From IMG/VR virus record IMGVR_UViG_3300010938_000035, positions 1 through 64,000 of that record: a stretch of 64,000 nt of DNA. The stretch is one strand, 5' to 3'. Below the pieces are notes generated by a model, which saw only the letters and a program-made list of their open reading frames with translations, did not search any database and was not told where the DNA came from. The stretch comes from a virus. The translations under genes and the position numbers were made by a program. Position 1 is the stretch's first letter, and the number at the start of each line of letters is the position of its first letter. Positions 42,591 to 51,124 of the stretch are shown one piece after another.

Positions 42591-42968
42591 TTATAGTATA
42601 TCTAAACTAACTCTCTTGTTAAATATATCATCCCACAATTCCTTAAACTTCTCAGTGAATAACTTGTTATTCTTTTTCTTTTGTTTACGGGATACTTTAG
42701 CTTTATAAGCATGTAAATATCGGCACTCTGGGCTACAAAATACACGTCTAATATTCTTGATATAAAATCCTTTACCACATACAATACAGGTTCTGTAAAG
42801 AGATTGTTTTATTTTGTCTACATCATCTTGAGTAAGAAATAGAGTGTTTGTAATCTTTTTACCTCGTATTCCAAGCTGAACTAATTTAGAATAAAGGGTA
42901 GGTTCCGATATATCAAGCATATCCAACACCTGTTTAAAAGTATATTCTTTACAAGTAGCACTACTCAA
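42591..42968 (-). CDS. HTH plus zinc-finger DNA-binding protein
   Basis: This 125-residue protein has a MerR-like helix-turn-helix (YTFKQVLDMLDISEPTLYSK, residues 8-27) and a zinc-binding part (CIVCGKGF ... VFCSPECRYLH, near residues 63-88). A basic stretch (KQKKKNNK) follows. It lies directly upstream of the large terminase gene and could be a late-gene regulator or a terminase-associated DNA binder. Confidence 0.65.
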   Translation of the reverse strand: MSSATCKEYTFKQVLDMLDISEPTLYSKLVQLGIRGKKITNTLFLTQDDVDKIKQSLYRTCIVCGKGFYIKNIRRVFCSPECRYLHAYKAKVSRKQKKKNNKLFTEKFKELWDDIFNKRVSLDIL

Positions 42969-42971
42969 AGA

Positions 42972-43355
42972 TCACAGACCTCCTCCCTGATTATTGTATA
43001 TAAGTGTTATTGCTTTTATTTTTATCAATTTCTTTCTATATTCATCTGAAAGATTGTTAATTATTTCGTCTGTTACTACCGTAGATATAAGACAGGCGGT
43101 TTTATGAAGAACAGTATGTATATAATTATATATGGGAGTAGAGATTTCTGGAGGAAGTTCTTTATAAGATGATAAAATAATTTCACTGGACTTTTCCATA
43201 ACCTCATAATTGTCTATCATCATACCTACCCTACAGACACACATTAAGAGATCATCCGATTCTCTAGACATATGATAAAAATGGTTTGTTATCATCATAA
43301 TAGGTATTACCATACTATTAATATCAATTTCATTACTTTTATCCATATTATCCAT
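42972..43355 (-). CDS. Hypothetical helical protein
   Basis: This 127-residue protein is unrecognised and mostly helical, with a few Cys and no clear motif. A strong GAGGAGG site precedes the ATG. It lies in the run of small genes between the small- and large-terminase candidates. Confidence 0.5.
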   Translation of the reverse strand: MDNMDKSNEIDINSMVIPIMMITNHFYHMSRESDDLLMCVCRVGMMIDNYEVMEKSSEIILSSYKELPPEISTPIYNYIHTVLHKTACLISTVVTDEIINNLSDEYRKKLIKIKAITLIYNNQGGGL

Positions 43356-43369
43356 TATAATTTACCTCC

Positions 43370-43567
43370 TCAATTATTATTGTTATTAATCAAATTTTCT
43401 TTTAATACAACAAGCCATACATTATGAGCATCATTGGATTGTTCATAAGTTATGACAAATTCACTCATACATGCTACATTCTTACACTTTAATAAACCAA
43501 GTTCAGATGAATCAACTAATAGTGGTTTATTACAAACAGGACACTTCATAAATGTTATACTAAGCAT
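43370..43567 (-). CDS. Small zinc-ribbon protein
   Basis: This protein of about 65 residues has KCPVCNKPLLVDSSE and then LKCKNVACMSEF, a four-Cys zinc ribbon. The ATG at 43567 with GGAGG six bases upstream is the likely start. Its function is unknown; it belongs to the packaging-related small genes. Confidence 0.6.
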   Translation of the reverse strand: MLSITFMKCPVCNKPLLVDSSELGLLKCKNVACMSEFVITYEQSNDAHNVWLVVLKENLINNNNN

Positions 43568-43595
43568 CACACACCTCCACTAGTATACCTTTTTG

Positions 43596-43829
43596 CTAAT
43601 CACGTTTTCTTGGTTTAGGATCAATTAAACTACATGGCCACTTTTTTATATATGCACCATATACATCAGTCATATCACATGGGTTACGATCTTTCAATGA
43701 ACTTGTTTTACCATTATTCCCTGACTTCTTAGAATACTTACCTTTTGACTTCTTCACACCAAATATCTTTTCTATATTCTTTCTGTACTCCTCAGATGCT
43801 CCCATATCATAGTACTGTTTGCCAGACAT
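43596..43829 (-). CDS. Hypothetical basic protein
   Basis: This 77-residue protein is basic and low in order (GVKKSKGKYSKKSGNNGK) and ends in a WPCSLIDPKPRKRD tail. It lies one base after the small-terminase candidate. No family is recognised. Confidence 0.5.
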   Translation of the reverse strand: MSGKQYYDMGASEEYRKNIEKIFGVKKSKGKYSKKSGNNGKTSSLKDRNPCDMTDVYGAYIKKWPCSLIDPKPRKRD

Positions 43830-43830
43830 A

Positions 43831-44787
43831 TTAAGTACCTCCTGTTCCTTCTTTTTCTGGGAAAGTATGAATCCTGTGTTCCCTTACCTCAATGTGTTGT
43901 TTTAGTCTCTCCCTAAAGTTTACTATATTATCTCTTACTCTAGCAACATCTTTATCAAACTTTATTTCTTCGTTTTTATTACCTATGACAGGTGATAACC
44001 CCATGTCCTTTTCTATTACTAATATATCCAACATCTTTTTGACCAATCCAGCTATAGTCTCCGCTGAAGACAGAGGGATAGTTCCCATCCTAACTCTATT
44101 AACTGTTTCCGACATAACTCGTAAAAGATCTCTAGGGGTAGCACATCCCCACTCATGTAAATTAATCCAATCTTTAGGATCAGGAGATCTCAATGCTCTT
44201 TTAGCTATTTCGTTTAATTTCCATATTGATTTGGAGTGCTTAGCAACCTGTCTCCCAGCTCTTCTGACTTTAGCTAAATTATCAATTATTGCAGGGTCAT
44301 GAAACTTACAAACAGTATCATTGAGCATCCTAATTCTTGTACATCGAATTCCTCTTCTTAAACTTTTAGCAGTACACATCCAAGGTATATCATAGTCAGT
44401 TAAATCCACTCTAGTATGAGTCAAACAAAAATAATCAGTGAGTATAGCATATCTACTACATCCCAGTTCCTGACATACCATTGTATCACTAGGTCTAAGT
44501 TCAGGATATTTCTGATAGGTCTCTTCTAGCATTGCCCTAGTCAAGAATATTGATTTCCTGGACTTCTTCTCCTGAAAAATAGCTTCTTCTTCTGGAGTAG
44601 GATCACTTTCAATTCCAATAAAAAAAGAGTCTGAGTTATCTTGAGTAACTTGTTTACCAGGATCGTCATCTATATCAGCAGATACAACAGAATCACCCCA
44701 TTCCTCTTTCTTCTCTTCAATCACAACATTTTCTTTACTCTCCTTTTCCTGTTTCTTCTTTTGGGATTTCTTCTTTTTCTTTGTCAT
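43831..44787 (-). CDS. Small-terminase candidate with zinc motif
   Basis: This 318-residue protein has a lysine-rich N terminus, then two Cys/His clusters: CQELGCSRYAILTDYFCLTH and CTRIRMLNDTVCKFHD. Each gives a CxxxxC...CxxH pattern of four possible zinc ligands. A helical C-terminal part follows (SETVNRVRMGTIPLSSAET). It is the first gene of the late operon, 22 bases from the inverted repeat, with GGAGG before its ATG. DNA binding plus position fit a small terminase subunit, but I do not see an established family. Confidence 0.5.
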   Translation of the reverse strand: MTKKKKKSQKKKQEKESKENVVIEEKKEEWGDSVVSADIDDDPGKQVTQDNSDSFFIGIESDPTPEEEAIFQEKKSRKSIFLTRAMLEETYQKYPELRPSDTMVCQELGCSRYAILTDYFCLTHTRVDLTDYDIPWMCTAKSLRRGIRCTRIRMLNDTVCKFHDPAIIDNLAKVRRAGRQVAKHSKSIWKLNEIAKRALRSPDPKDWINLHEWGCATPRDLLRVMSETVNRVRMGTIPLSSAETIAGLVKKMLDILVIEKDMGLSPVIGNKNEEIKFDKDVARVRDNIVNFRERLKQHIEVREHRIHTFPEKEGTGGT

Positions 44788-44809
44788 AATATAACACCTC
44801 CTATATAAT

Positions 44810-45062
44810 TATAATATTTTAATATATAACTTAATTAATAAGGATAAATGTCATTTTTCAAAATTTCCCACTTTTATATCAAAATCAGGGGGTATTTTCC
44901 CACTTTGAACTAAGTTTATGGAAATTCCCCTAGAGGGTATTTTTTGACTCTCCCACCAAACAGCATTCCAGTATAAAATATTCCTATTACATCAACAATA
45001 TTTTGGTGGGAAAGGTAAAATTATTATAGTTAATAAATAATCTATTATAAGTTTATTATTAA
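44810..45062. repeat. Long inverted repeat, right copy (253 bp)
   Basis: This block is the exact reverse complement of 385-637. It lies between the first late gene (43831-44787) and the first early-side gene (45059-45346), whose stop it overlaps by four bases. So the pair brackets the whole late operon. In this copy the promoter-like site inside points into the late operon. Confidence 0.95.
44970..44998 (-). promoter_or_regulatory. Candidate late promoter in right repeat copy
   Basis: On the minus strand TTGTTG (44993-44998), a 17-base spacer and TATACT (44970-44975) point to the first late gene at 44787. The arms TCCCACCAAA and TTTGGTGGGA bracket the site. Two further GTGGGA boxes lie in the 175-base leader. 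The dyad suggests a repressor or activator site. No experiment or family match supports it. Confidence 0.4.
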
Positions 45063-45346
45063 TCCACTTCCAATTCATCATTTTCTGTAATACCATGGTT
45101 TAATAAACCAAACAATTTCTGTTTTACTTCCTGAACAGACATACCTTGTTCATTTCTACATGATTTGCATACCCTATCACGAATCAACACACCCTCTTTC
45201 AAACCCCGCTCAGCCATGAAAGTATAAAACTGTGTAGACGGTAAGGATAAGTTACACCACATACATGTCCTCATATATGGAGCAGGTCTGGGTAATTTAG
45301 CTTCAGGAATAAAATGATACCGTATACTCACACCAAACACCCCCAA
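45059..45346 (-). CDS. Small Cys-rich zinc-finger protein
   Basis: This 95-residue protein has MRTCMWCNLSLPSTQFYTF and then RVCKSCRNEQG, a split CxxC...CxxC zinc site. TTG is the nominal start; GTG codons at 45340 and 45331 are alternatives. The stop overlaps the right repeat copy. It is the last gene of the early-side operon before the repeat. Confidence 0.6.
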   Translation of the reverse strand: MGVFGVSIRYHFIPEAKLPRPAPYMRTCMWCNLSLPSTQFYTFMAERGLKEGVLIRDRVCKSCRNEQGMSVQEVKQKLFGLLNHGITENDELEVD

Positions 45347-45571
45347 TCAATATTCTACAGTCCTATTCCTACACAATAAGACGGATAAAATTTCATCACA
45401 CACTTCATCTGAACATGTCAATCTACATAATATATTACAATACCGCACATTACCATCTAAATTAAGGTTACCAGGTATCCAATGCTCACAATTACTACAT
45501 GTCTTGATACCTATACAAAATCCCTGATCCTGGTCAATTTTATTTTCCTCTTCTTTCATAGTCAATATCAT
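45347..45571 (-). CDS. Small Cys-rich protein
   Basis: This 74-residue protein has nine Cys among its residues (CSNCEHW, YCNILCRLTCSDEVC). It may bind zinc or an iron-sulphur cluster. There is a G-rich ribosome binding site (AGGGGGG) upstream. Not recognised. Confidence 0.55.
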   Translation of the reverse strand: MILTMKEEENKIDQDQGFCIGIKTCSNCEHWIPGNLNLDGNVRYCNILCRLTCSDEVCDEILSVLLCRNRTVEY

Positions 45572-45626
45572 ATTACCCCCCTTATTATAACTATGAATAA
45601 GTATAAACCAAATCTACAGTTCAATT

Positions 45627-45694
45627 TCTTCCCTATATACTATATATAATATATATTATATATATATTATATATAGTATAATGGGCAGGTTACC
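45627..45694. repeat. 68 bp dyad repeat, copy 1
   Basis: The block starts TCTTCCCTATATAC and ends ATGGGCAGGTTACC. Its centre is a palindrome with two perfect 20-base arms (45636-45655 and 45661-45680). The second copy lies exactly 120 bases further, with one changed base in the loop. A shorter inverted version is at 56974-57016. Confidence 0.85.
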
Positions 45695-45746
45695 TAATTT
45701 CCTGTATCCCTGATGATCATAAATTGTAACTCCTCTCAATCTAAAT

Positions 45747-45814
45747 TTTTCAACACTCTTCCCTATATACTATATATAATATATATTGTATATATATTAT
45801 ATATAGTATAATGG
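45747..45814. repeat. 68 bp dyad repeat, copy 2
   Basis: It has the same sequence as copy 1 apart from one base (G at 45778 for A at 45658). Palindromic arms are 45756-45775 and 45781-45800. Both copies lie in the 264-base gap between two early genes (45571 and 45836), which holds no other feature that I can see. Confidence 0.85.
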
Positions 45815-45835
45815 GCAGGTTACCCATCATCCCCA

Positions 45836-46513
45836 TCAAATGATAAATAATACTACACCACAAACAGGACAAAATATGTGAAGCTTGCCATCTTTATCAA
45901 ACAACCTAAAAAATAAATTACCACAGTCTTCGTGATATAAAGGAGTAGCATCAGAAAGATCAATCAATCTAGAACTATCATCTGACTTATTCTGTTCCTG
46001 TGATTCATCTGATACCGATTCTTCTACAACATCATTGTCTGTATTTTGACTCTTAGGTTTTCTTTTACCTAACCTTTGATTAACAGGATTAACAGGTTGC
46101 TTAGACTCATCTCCTAAATTTATATTATTAGAATTTGTATTATTATCCCCTTCTGAAATACCTCGTTTCCTCATCAGCAATCTCCTTATCCTTTCTTTTT
46201 TCTTAAGGGAAGAAGCTCTTCGTTCCCTCTCAACAAGAATTTTACACTCAGGACATAACCACTCCTCAAATTCCCGATCATTCCTAAATCGTATTGGCCT
46301 CTGACAAATATTACAATACCCCTTCATAAGATCAGCAGGTGGTTCCGGTATAAAACCTTCACCAACATCCCTATATCTACCAAAGAAAGTTTCCAATTCT
46401 GGCATACCACGCATTCTTCTTTTTGCTCTTCCCCCTCCAGTAAACAAATCATCATCATGAGAATCCTGATCCATAAAAAAATCACCTATGCCAGAAGTAT
46501 TAAAAAACTTCAT
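45836..46513 (-). CDS. Two-zinc-ribbon protein
   Basis: This 225-residue protein contains two zinc ribbons: GYCNICQRPIRF with WLCPECKILVER near residue 68-95, and a C-terminal ribbon (YHEDCGNLFFRLFDKDG ... FCPVCGVVLFII). A charged, Ser/Asn-rich linker joins them. It is the first gene after the dyad repeats. Function unknown; nucleic-acid binding is plausible. Confidence 0.6.
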   Translation of the reverse strand: MKFFNTSGIGDFFMDQDSHDDDLFTGGGRAKRRMRGMPELETFFGRYRDVGEGFIPEPPADLMKGYCNICQRPIRFRNDREFEEWLCPECKILVERERRASSLKKKERIRRLLMRKRGISEGDNNTNSNNINLGDESKQPVNPVNQRLGKRKPKSQNTDNDVVEESVSDESQEQNKSDDSSRLIDLSDATPLYHEDCGNLFFRLFDKDGKLHIFCPVCGVVLFII

Positions 46514-46526
46514 ACAACACCTCCTA

Positions 46527-47078
46527 TTATTTAATACTAAACCCTAATACTCCTAATAACTCTTCACCAAAACAATAAGCCATAGCTATAGCCTCAGCTT
46601 CGTGTTCAGTATTGTGTGATATTTCAAGCTGATTTAACTTGTCTGTTACATCTTCTTTTGTTGCATTGCCCTTGCCCAAAAAAATAGATCTCCAAGTTGT
46701 AGCGGGTGGACTAATAAATACTATATCAGGAAACCTTTGATATATGGTATTTCTCAACACACCATGAACCTCTGATAGCTTGGATACAGTGTCAATGTTC
46801 TTATGAAAAACAACACGCTCTATAATTACCCAACTTAAAAAAGAAAATTTAGAATCGGTAAGTAGAAAATTAAGAAATTGACGCATATACTCTATACGAG
46901 TATCCATAGACCATGATGATTTAGCTGTAACAGTACCTGACAAGAGGATTTGATTCTTAGGAGACTCTAAAATACTACAATCACGTAAACAATAACCAAA
47001 ATTCTGAGTAGATACATCTAAGGCTAAACCTTTAGAATATATAAGATCAAGATCAGACACTAGTTTCACATCCCCCAC
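46527..47078 (-). CDS. RuvC-like Holliday junction resolvase
   Basis: This 183-residue protein has the RuvC/RNase H-fold acidic residues: LALDVSTQNFGYCLRD (Asp21), SWVIIERVVFHKN (Glu) and NTEHEAEAIAMAY at the end (a His/Glu pair where RuvC has HxxD). It would resolve four-way junctions or trim replicated DNA before packaging. GTG start with a GGGAG site. It overlaps the Rad50-like gene by 13 bases. Confidence 0.75.
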   Translation of the reverse strand: MGDVKLVSDLDLIYSKGLALDVSTQNFGYCLRDCSILESPKNQILLSGTVTAKSSWSMDTRIEYMRQFLNFLLTDSKFSFLSWVIIERVVFHKNIDTVSKLSEVHGVLRNTIYQRFPDIVFISPPATTWRSIFLGKGNATKEDVTDKLNQLEISHNTEHEAEAIAMAYCFGEELLGVLGFSIK

Positions 47079-48907
47079 ACAACACTGCTCCCTATCTCAC
47101 CCTTTTGAACCGTTATTACATTGTTAAAATAACTCTTTAACTCAGAATGACTTATAATAATTACCGTATTCGTTAAAGCTAACTCCTTGAGATAATATAC
47201 TACTGCCTGAACACCCTCAGTATCTAACCAGTCAGTTACCTCGTCCATACAAACTATATTAAGAGGATATCTCCTACCTACAGATGTGGCAATTGCTAAA
47301 TCCCTTAAAGCTAACATTATAGCTATATCAATTCTCCTAGCCTCACCACCAGAGCACTCCTCATAACTCTGACTCCTATTCTTCATTAATACAGTTATAT
47401 TTACTTTATCCTTTAACTTTTCTTTCTTAGTCAGAGTAGTGGTTGTTACCCTTAACTTTATCACACCATTTGTTAGCCTGTCAAGATACATGTTTATACG
47501 ATCATTAAATACCGGAAATACCTCATCAAAAATCATATTCTTTATACCACGATCAGAAAACGCTTCCACCCAAAAAGAATAAGCCTCTATAAAAGAATCA
47601 TAACGCAAAATCTTTGACTTTATACTTTCCAACTTAGACCTAACTTCAACTATTTTATTGTCTATATAATCCACTGCACCAGACTCCCTAGTCTGTGACA
47701 ACTTCTTCTCTAAAGAATTAATACGTGCTACAGTCTCTTGCAAAGCTGTATCCAAAAACTCAACCCTCTGTTTCAATGACTCATATAATCTTTGATGGTT
47801 GGAAAGTGACACCTCCGTCTCCTTTATAATACTATTTATACGATCACTATTATCCTTTAAACTGAGAAGCTCTGATCGTATTTCCTTTAGCTCTTCCTCA
47901 CAAGACAAAATACTCTTATTTACATGATCAATAAATCCACTTAGTGAACTCTCATCTATTATCCTATAACAAGATGGACAAACTTGACCAATAGAAATAA
48001 CTGAATTAGGAGAAGTTAAATACTCCTTATACTGTCTTATATCATTAAGTAACCTATCTTCCCTGCGCTTTAACTCAAGACAACAAGACTGGATTAATAA
48101 TAACTCTGACCTATTTTTACTTAAAACCTTCTCAAGAGAAACACCTTCAGAAATCATCAAATCTAATTTCTCCCTGACTGAATTCAATTCACCCTCTATA
48201 TCTAATCTCTTACTAGATAAAACATTAATCTCTTGCTTAAGATCAGCCTCTATATTAGAAATAGCTACCTTCTTCATCTCAATCATCTTATCTAATACGT
48301 CATTATAAGATATTTCCATAGCTAAAGCTTTATCCTTATTAGAAAAATACTTATCCCGCTCTTCTTGTGCCCGCTTTTGATATACCTTGAAATCCTCCAT
48401 CCCTATTACACACTCCAAAATCTTCTTTCGCTCTTCCTCCTTCACAATCCTGGAATTGGCAAAGAATCTATTTAAACCTTGACCAAACATAACAGTATTC
48501 AAAAATAACCTGTAATCCCCAAATAGCTTATCCAATTCTGCCTGCGCATCAGTAACCTTGTTAAAAGAATAAACCTTATCATTAATCGAATACTGAACAA
48601 AATTATTCCCAAACTTCGAATGATTCCTGGCACGAATTATAGATATAGATATATTGGTAACAGCATCCACTAGATCCACCTGAACTAAACAATCCTTACT
48701 ATCCGTATACTTGGAAAGAACAGAATCAATATCACTCGACCTGATAACATCTCCGTATAAACACCAGTATAAAGCCTCAATAATACTTGATTTCCCAGAA
48801 CCATTATCCCCTATAATCAAATAGGGATCATGAGTATTATGATCAAATACCAGTTCCGTGTTGATGTGACTCATGAAATTATTTATTCTTATTCTTTGTA
48901 ACAGCAT
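47066..48907 (-). CDS. Rad50/SbcC-like ATPase (T4 gp46-like)
   Basis: This 613-residue protein has a Walker A motif (GDNGSGKSS, residues 33-41), a long coiled coil, a zinc hook (CPSC at 310-313), an ABC signature (CSGGEARRIDIAI) and a Walker B (CMDEVTDWL). It pairs with the Mre11-like nuclease encoded after the next small gene to process DNA ends and drive recombination-dependent replication. Confidence 0.9.
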   Translation of the reverse strand: MLLQRIRINNFMSHINTELVFDHNTHDPYLIIGDNGSGKSSIIEALYWCLYGDVIRSSDIDSVLSKYTDSKDCLVQVDLVDAVTNISISIIRARNHSKFGNNFVQYSINDKVYSFNKVTDAQAELDKLFGDYRLFLNTVMFGQGLNRFFANSRIVKEEERKKILECVIGMEDFKVYQKRAQEERDKYFSNKDKALAMEISYNDVLDKMIEMKKVAISNIEADLKQEINVLSSKRLDIEGELNSVREKLDLMISEGVSLEKVLSKNRSELLLIQSCCLELKRREDRLLNDIRQYKEYLTSPNSVISIGQVCPSCYRIIDESSLSGFIDHVNKSILSCEEELKEIRSELLSLKDNSDRINSIIKETEVSLSNHQRLYESLKQRVEFLDTALQETVARINSLEKKLSQTRESGAVDYIDNKIVEVRSKLESIKSKILRYDSFIEAYSFWVEAFSDRGIKNMIFDEVFPVFNDRINMYLDRLTNGVIKLRVTTTTLTKKEKLKDKVNITVLMKNRSQSYEECSGGEARRIDIAIMLALRDLAIATSVGRRYPLNIVCMDEVTDWLDTEGVQAVVYYLKELALTNTVIIISHSELKSYFNNVITVQKGEIGSSVVWGM

Positions 48908-49118
48908 CTATGATATACCTCCCATCCACATCCATATGTATAGTAGCTACCAAATTTCCTTTATCCAGCAACCCTACTATTTCCCCACAACCCAGGCGAA
49001 TTTCAGCTTCCTCACAAGAATAAGTATCAAATTCCACTACTCTATTAATATTATCATCCTCCTCAGCTGATACACCTGATATATAATTCAAAAAGGCTTG
49101 CTTATCCACTTTAAACAT
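48879..49118 (-). CDS. Small hypothetical protein between recombination genes
   Basis: This 79-residue protein is unrecognised. It has an alternating beta layout (EIRLGCGEIVGLLDKGNLVA). Its end overlaps the Rad50-like gene by 29 bases, so the two are coupled. It stands between the Mre11-like and Rad50-like genes, like small accessory genes between gp46 and gp47 in T4-like phages. Confidence 0.55.
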   Translation of the reverse strand: MFKVDKQAFLNYISGVSAEEDDNINRVVEFDTYSCEEAEIRLGCGEIVGLLDKGNLVATIHMDVDGRYIIDAVTKNKNK

Positions 49119-49121
49119 GTA

Positions 49122-50165
49122 TTATTCACCTCCAATTAACTTGTGACCTAGTTTTATTATACCAGATCTGCTTAAATTACCCTTATAACGCTTTTCTACG
49201 TATTTTCTGATCAAAGTGTCGTATTCGAAAATTTGTTCGAATTTGTCTGTATCCCTCCTTTCGGGGTTTATTGTTAGGAAATTTGGAACAGATTCAAAAT
49301 TCGTAGTTACCATAGACAAATCACTTTGATACCTTACCCTTACAAATTTATCACTATACATGCCTTTTTTATAATTGACTAGAAAATTTTCAAATTCTTC
49401 TTTTGTTCTTGCATCTATTGTACAGAATCTTTTAGTGTGAATATTTTCTACAAATTCCAGTTTATAGGAAGGGGTAGAAAAATCTAATAATAATTTATAA
49501 TAACCAGGTGTTGACCTTTCATCCCTAAAATCATGTTGAAACAAGGAACCCATATATTCTATATTTTGTGTGGGGAAAGACCTGATGTGTATATGACCTA
49601 ATATTATTCTAGTAAATTCGGAAGAGTGTATATCATCTGGAGTTAGATCACCAAATCCTGAACCTAATAAACCAAAGTGACCTAATAAAAAACAATTTGA
49701 AGTTTGATGCGAAACCTCCTTATTTATAAAATCTACTATTTTACTACTATCTTTGTTATAAGGTATTAATAAAAACTTGTGTTTATTTATTAACAAAGAA
49801 ACAGGTTTATATAATACTTTAGTAGTAGTTAGACCTAATGAACTATTAGCTACTGGAGTATCAATTACAGTTATTGCATTTTTCTCTAAATTTGAGGAAT
49901 CGGAGAACTTTATATCATGATTACCCGCTAATATAATAGTAGGTAATTTGTATAAAAATTCAAAAGACTTTATTAGTCTCACTACACTGGTAAATATATA
50001 AGAACTTATTCTATCGGATCTGTCAAATAGATCACCTAAATGTATTACTAAATTAAATTTAGAGGAACTTGCTTCTTCATATATTGAACGAAAATAATTA
50101 AAGTTATCCTCAAAGGATGTACCCTCAGTAAAATGAGTATCAGTTAATAAAATTATTTTATACAA
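49122..50165 (-). CDS. Mre11/SbcD-like nuclease (T4 gp47-like)
   Basis: This 347-residue protein has calcineurin-like motifs in order: LLTDTHFTEG, VIHLGDLFDRSD, LAGNHDIKF, LLGHFGLLGSG and ILGHIHIRS. These bind two metals for DNA cleavage. TTG at 50165 is chosen because GGAGG stands eight bases before it; the frame continues to 50180. It overlaps the primase gene by eight bases. Confidence 0.9.
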   Translation of the reverse strand: MYKIILLTDTHFTEGTSFEDNFNYFRSIYEEASSSKFNLVIHLGDLFDRSDRISSYIFTSVVRLIKSFEFLYKLPTIILAGNHDIKFSDSSNLEKNAITVIDTPVANSSLGLTTTKVLYKPVSLLINKHKFLLIPYNKDSSKIVDFINKEVSHQTSNCFLLGHFGLLGSGFGDLTPDDIHSSEFTRIILGHIHIRSFPTQNIEYMGSLFQHDFRDERSTPGYYKLLLDFSTPSYKLEFVENIHTKRFCTIDARTKEEFENFLVNYKKGMYSDKFVRVRYQSDLSMVTTNFESVPNFLTINPERRDTDKFEQIFEYDTLIRKYVEKRYKGNLSRSGIIKLGHKLIGGE

Positions 50166-51060
50166 ATTCAACACCTCCAAATTGCGAAATTTTATAATTT
50201 ATCCAAGTTTTACTTGTATATTTAATAACACTATTAGCTAGTTCAAAGGATGGATTAGGACAAGTACCCGGATCATCACCAAACCTCTGTATTAATAAAT
50301 AAACTTCTGGGATTTCATATAATAGGTCATAACACAACTTGTGAGACTTGGGTAAAGTATCAGGATCCTTGATTGGGTTGTCTAACCAAACTATTACCTT
50401 ATTAAATCTAGAAATAATTAAAGACCTTTGTGTAGAACTTAAAGTTTTACCAAATATTGCCACTGAATTTGGTATATGAGAACAAAGGACATCAAATACA
50501 CCCTCTACCAATACTACTGATTTCTCTGAAATAGGAATATACTCTAAATTGAATAAAACCTCGCTCTTTGGTGAACCGGGAGGATAATAATATCTTAACC
50601 TACAATTAGGATCTATTGATCTGCCACCTACAAATACTGGTAGTCCTAATTCGTCTAAACAATAAAATATTACCCTATTTGCCCAAATACCCGCTTTGCC
50701 CAAACCCAGATTATATAAACGTATTTGCTGTTCTGTAACACCACGAGACAACAAATAATTTAGAGCAGGTTTAAATTCTGGATCGTCTATTGTAAATACT
50801 TCCGGTAAAGTAGTTATTGGAACAAGCTTCTTTTTGAGTAGTTTGGATTTTATATTATTAGACGAACTTTCACTACTAAGTTTATAGTTTCTTAGTCTAT
50901 AACCACACCTGAAACAAATAGAATATAAACCCCAAGGATTGTCGTAAATTACAAAATGCTTCTCCTTATTACAAGAAGGGCAAATTGTTACTAAAGAATT
51001 ACCCCGTATTTCTCCACCAAACTGATCCCTCAATTGTATTAAATTATTATTTAAATTCAT
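50158..51060 (-). CDS. DNA primase, zinc ribbon plus TOPRIM
   Basis: This protein of about 300 residues has an N-terminal zinc ribbon (CPSCNKEKHF and CFRCGYRL) and a TOPRIM domain: VVLVEGVFDVLCSH (catalytic Glu) and KVIVWLDNP (the DxD region). It is short for DnaG but fits phage primases. It lies beside the DnaB-like helicase, with which it should form a primosome. Confidence 0.85.
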   Translation of the reverse strand: MNLNNNLIQLRDQFGGEIRGNSLVTICPSCNKEKHFVIYDNPWGLYSICFRCGYRLRNYKLSSESSSNNIKSKLLKKKLVPITTLPEVFTIDDPEFKPALNYLLSRGVTEQQIRLYNLGLGKAGIWANRVIFYCLDELGLPVFVGGRSIDPNCRLRYYYPPGSPKSEVLFNLEYIPISEKSVVLVEGVFDVLCSHIPNSVAIFGKTLSSTQRSLIISRFNKVIVWLDNPIKDPDTLPKSHKLCYDLLYEIPEVYLLIQRFGDDPGTCPNPSFELANSVIKYTSKTWINYKISQFGGVEFV

Positions 51061-51124
51061 CAATTTATTATTAACCTCCCAAGCTTAAACCCTAAAATTA
51101 TTTATAAACCTAGTAGCTTTATTA

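Noticed and set aside
42602-42784. Second minus-strand frame inside the HTH/zinc-finger gene
   Set aside because: Shifted-frame shadow of a gene with a clear zinc finger and HTH; no slippery site or own ribosome binding site.
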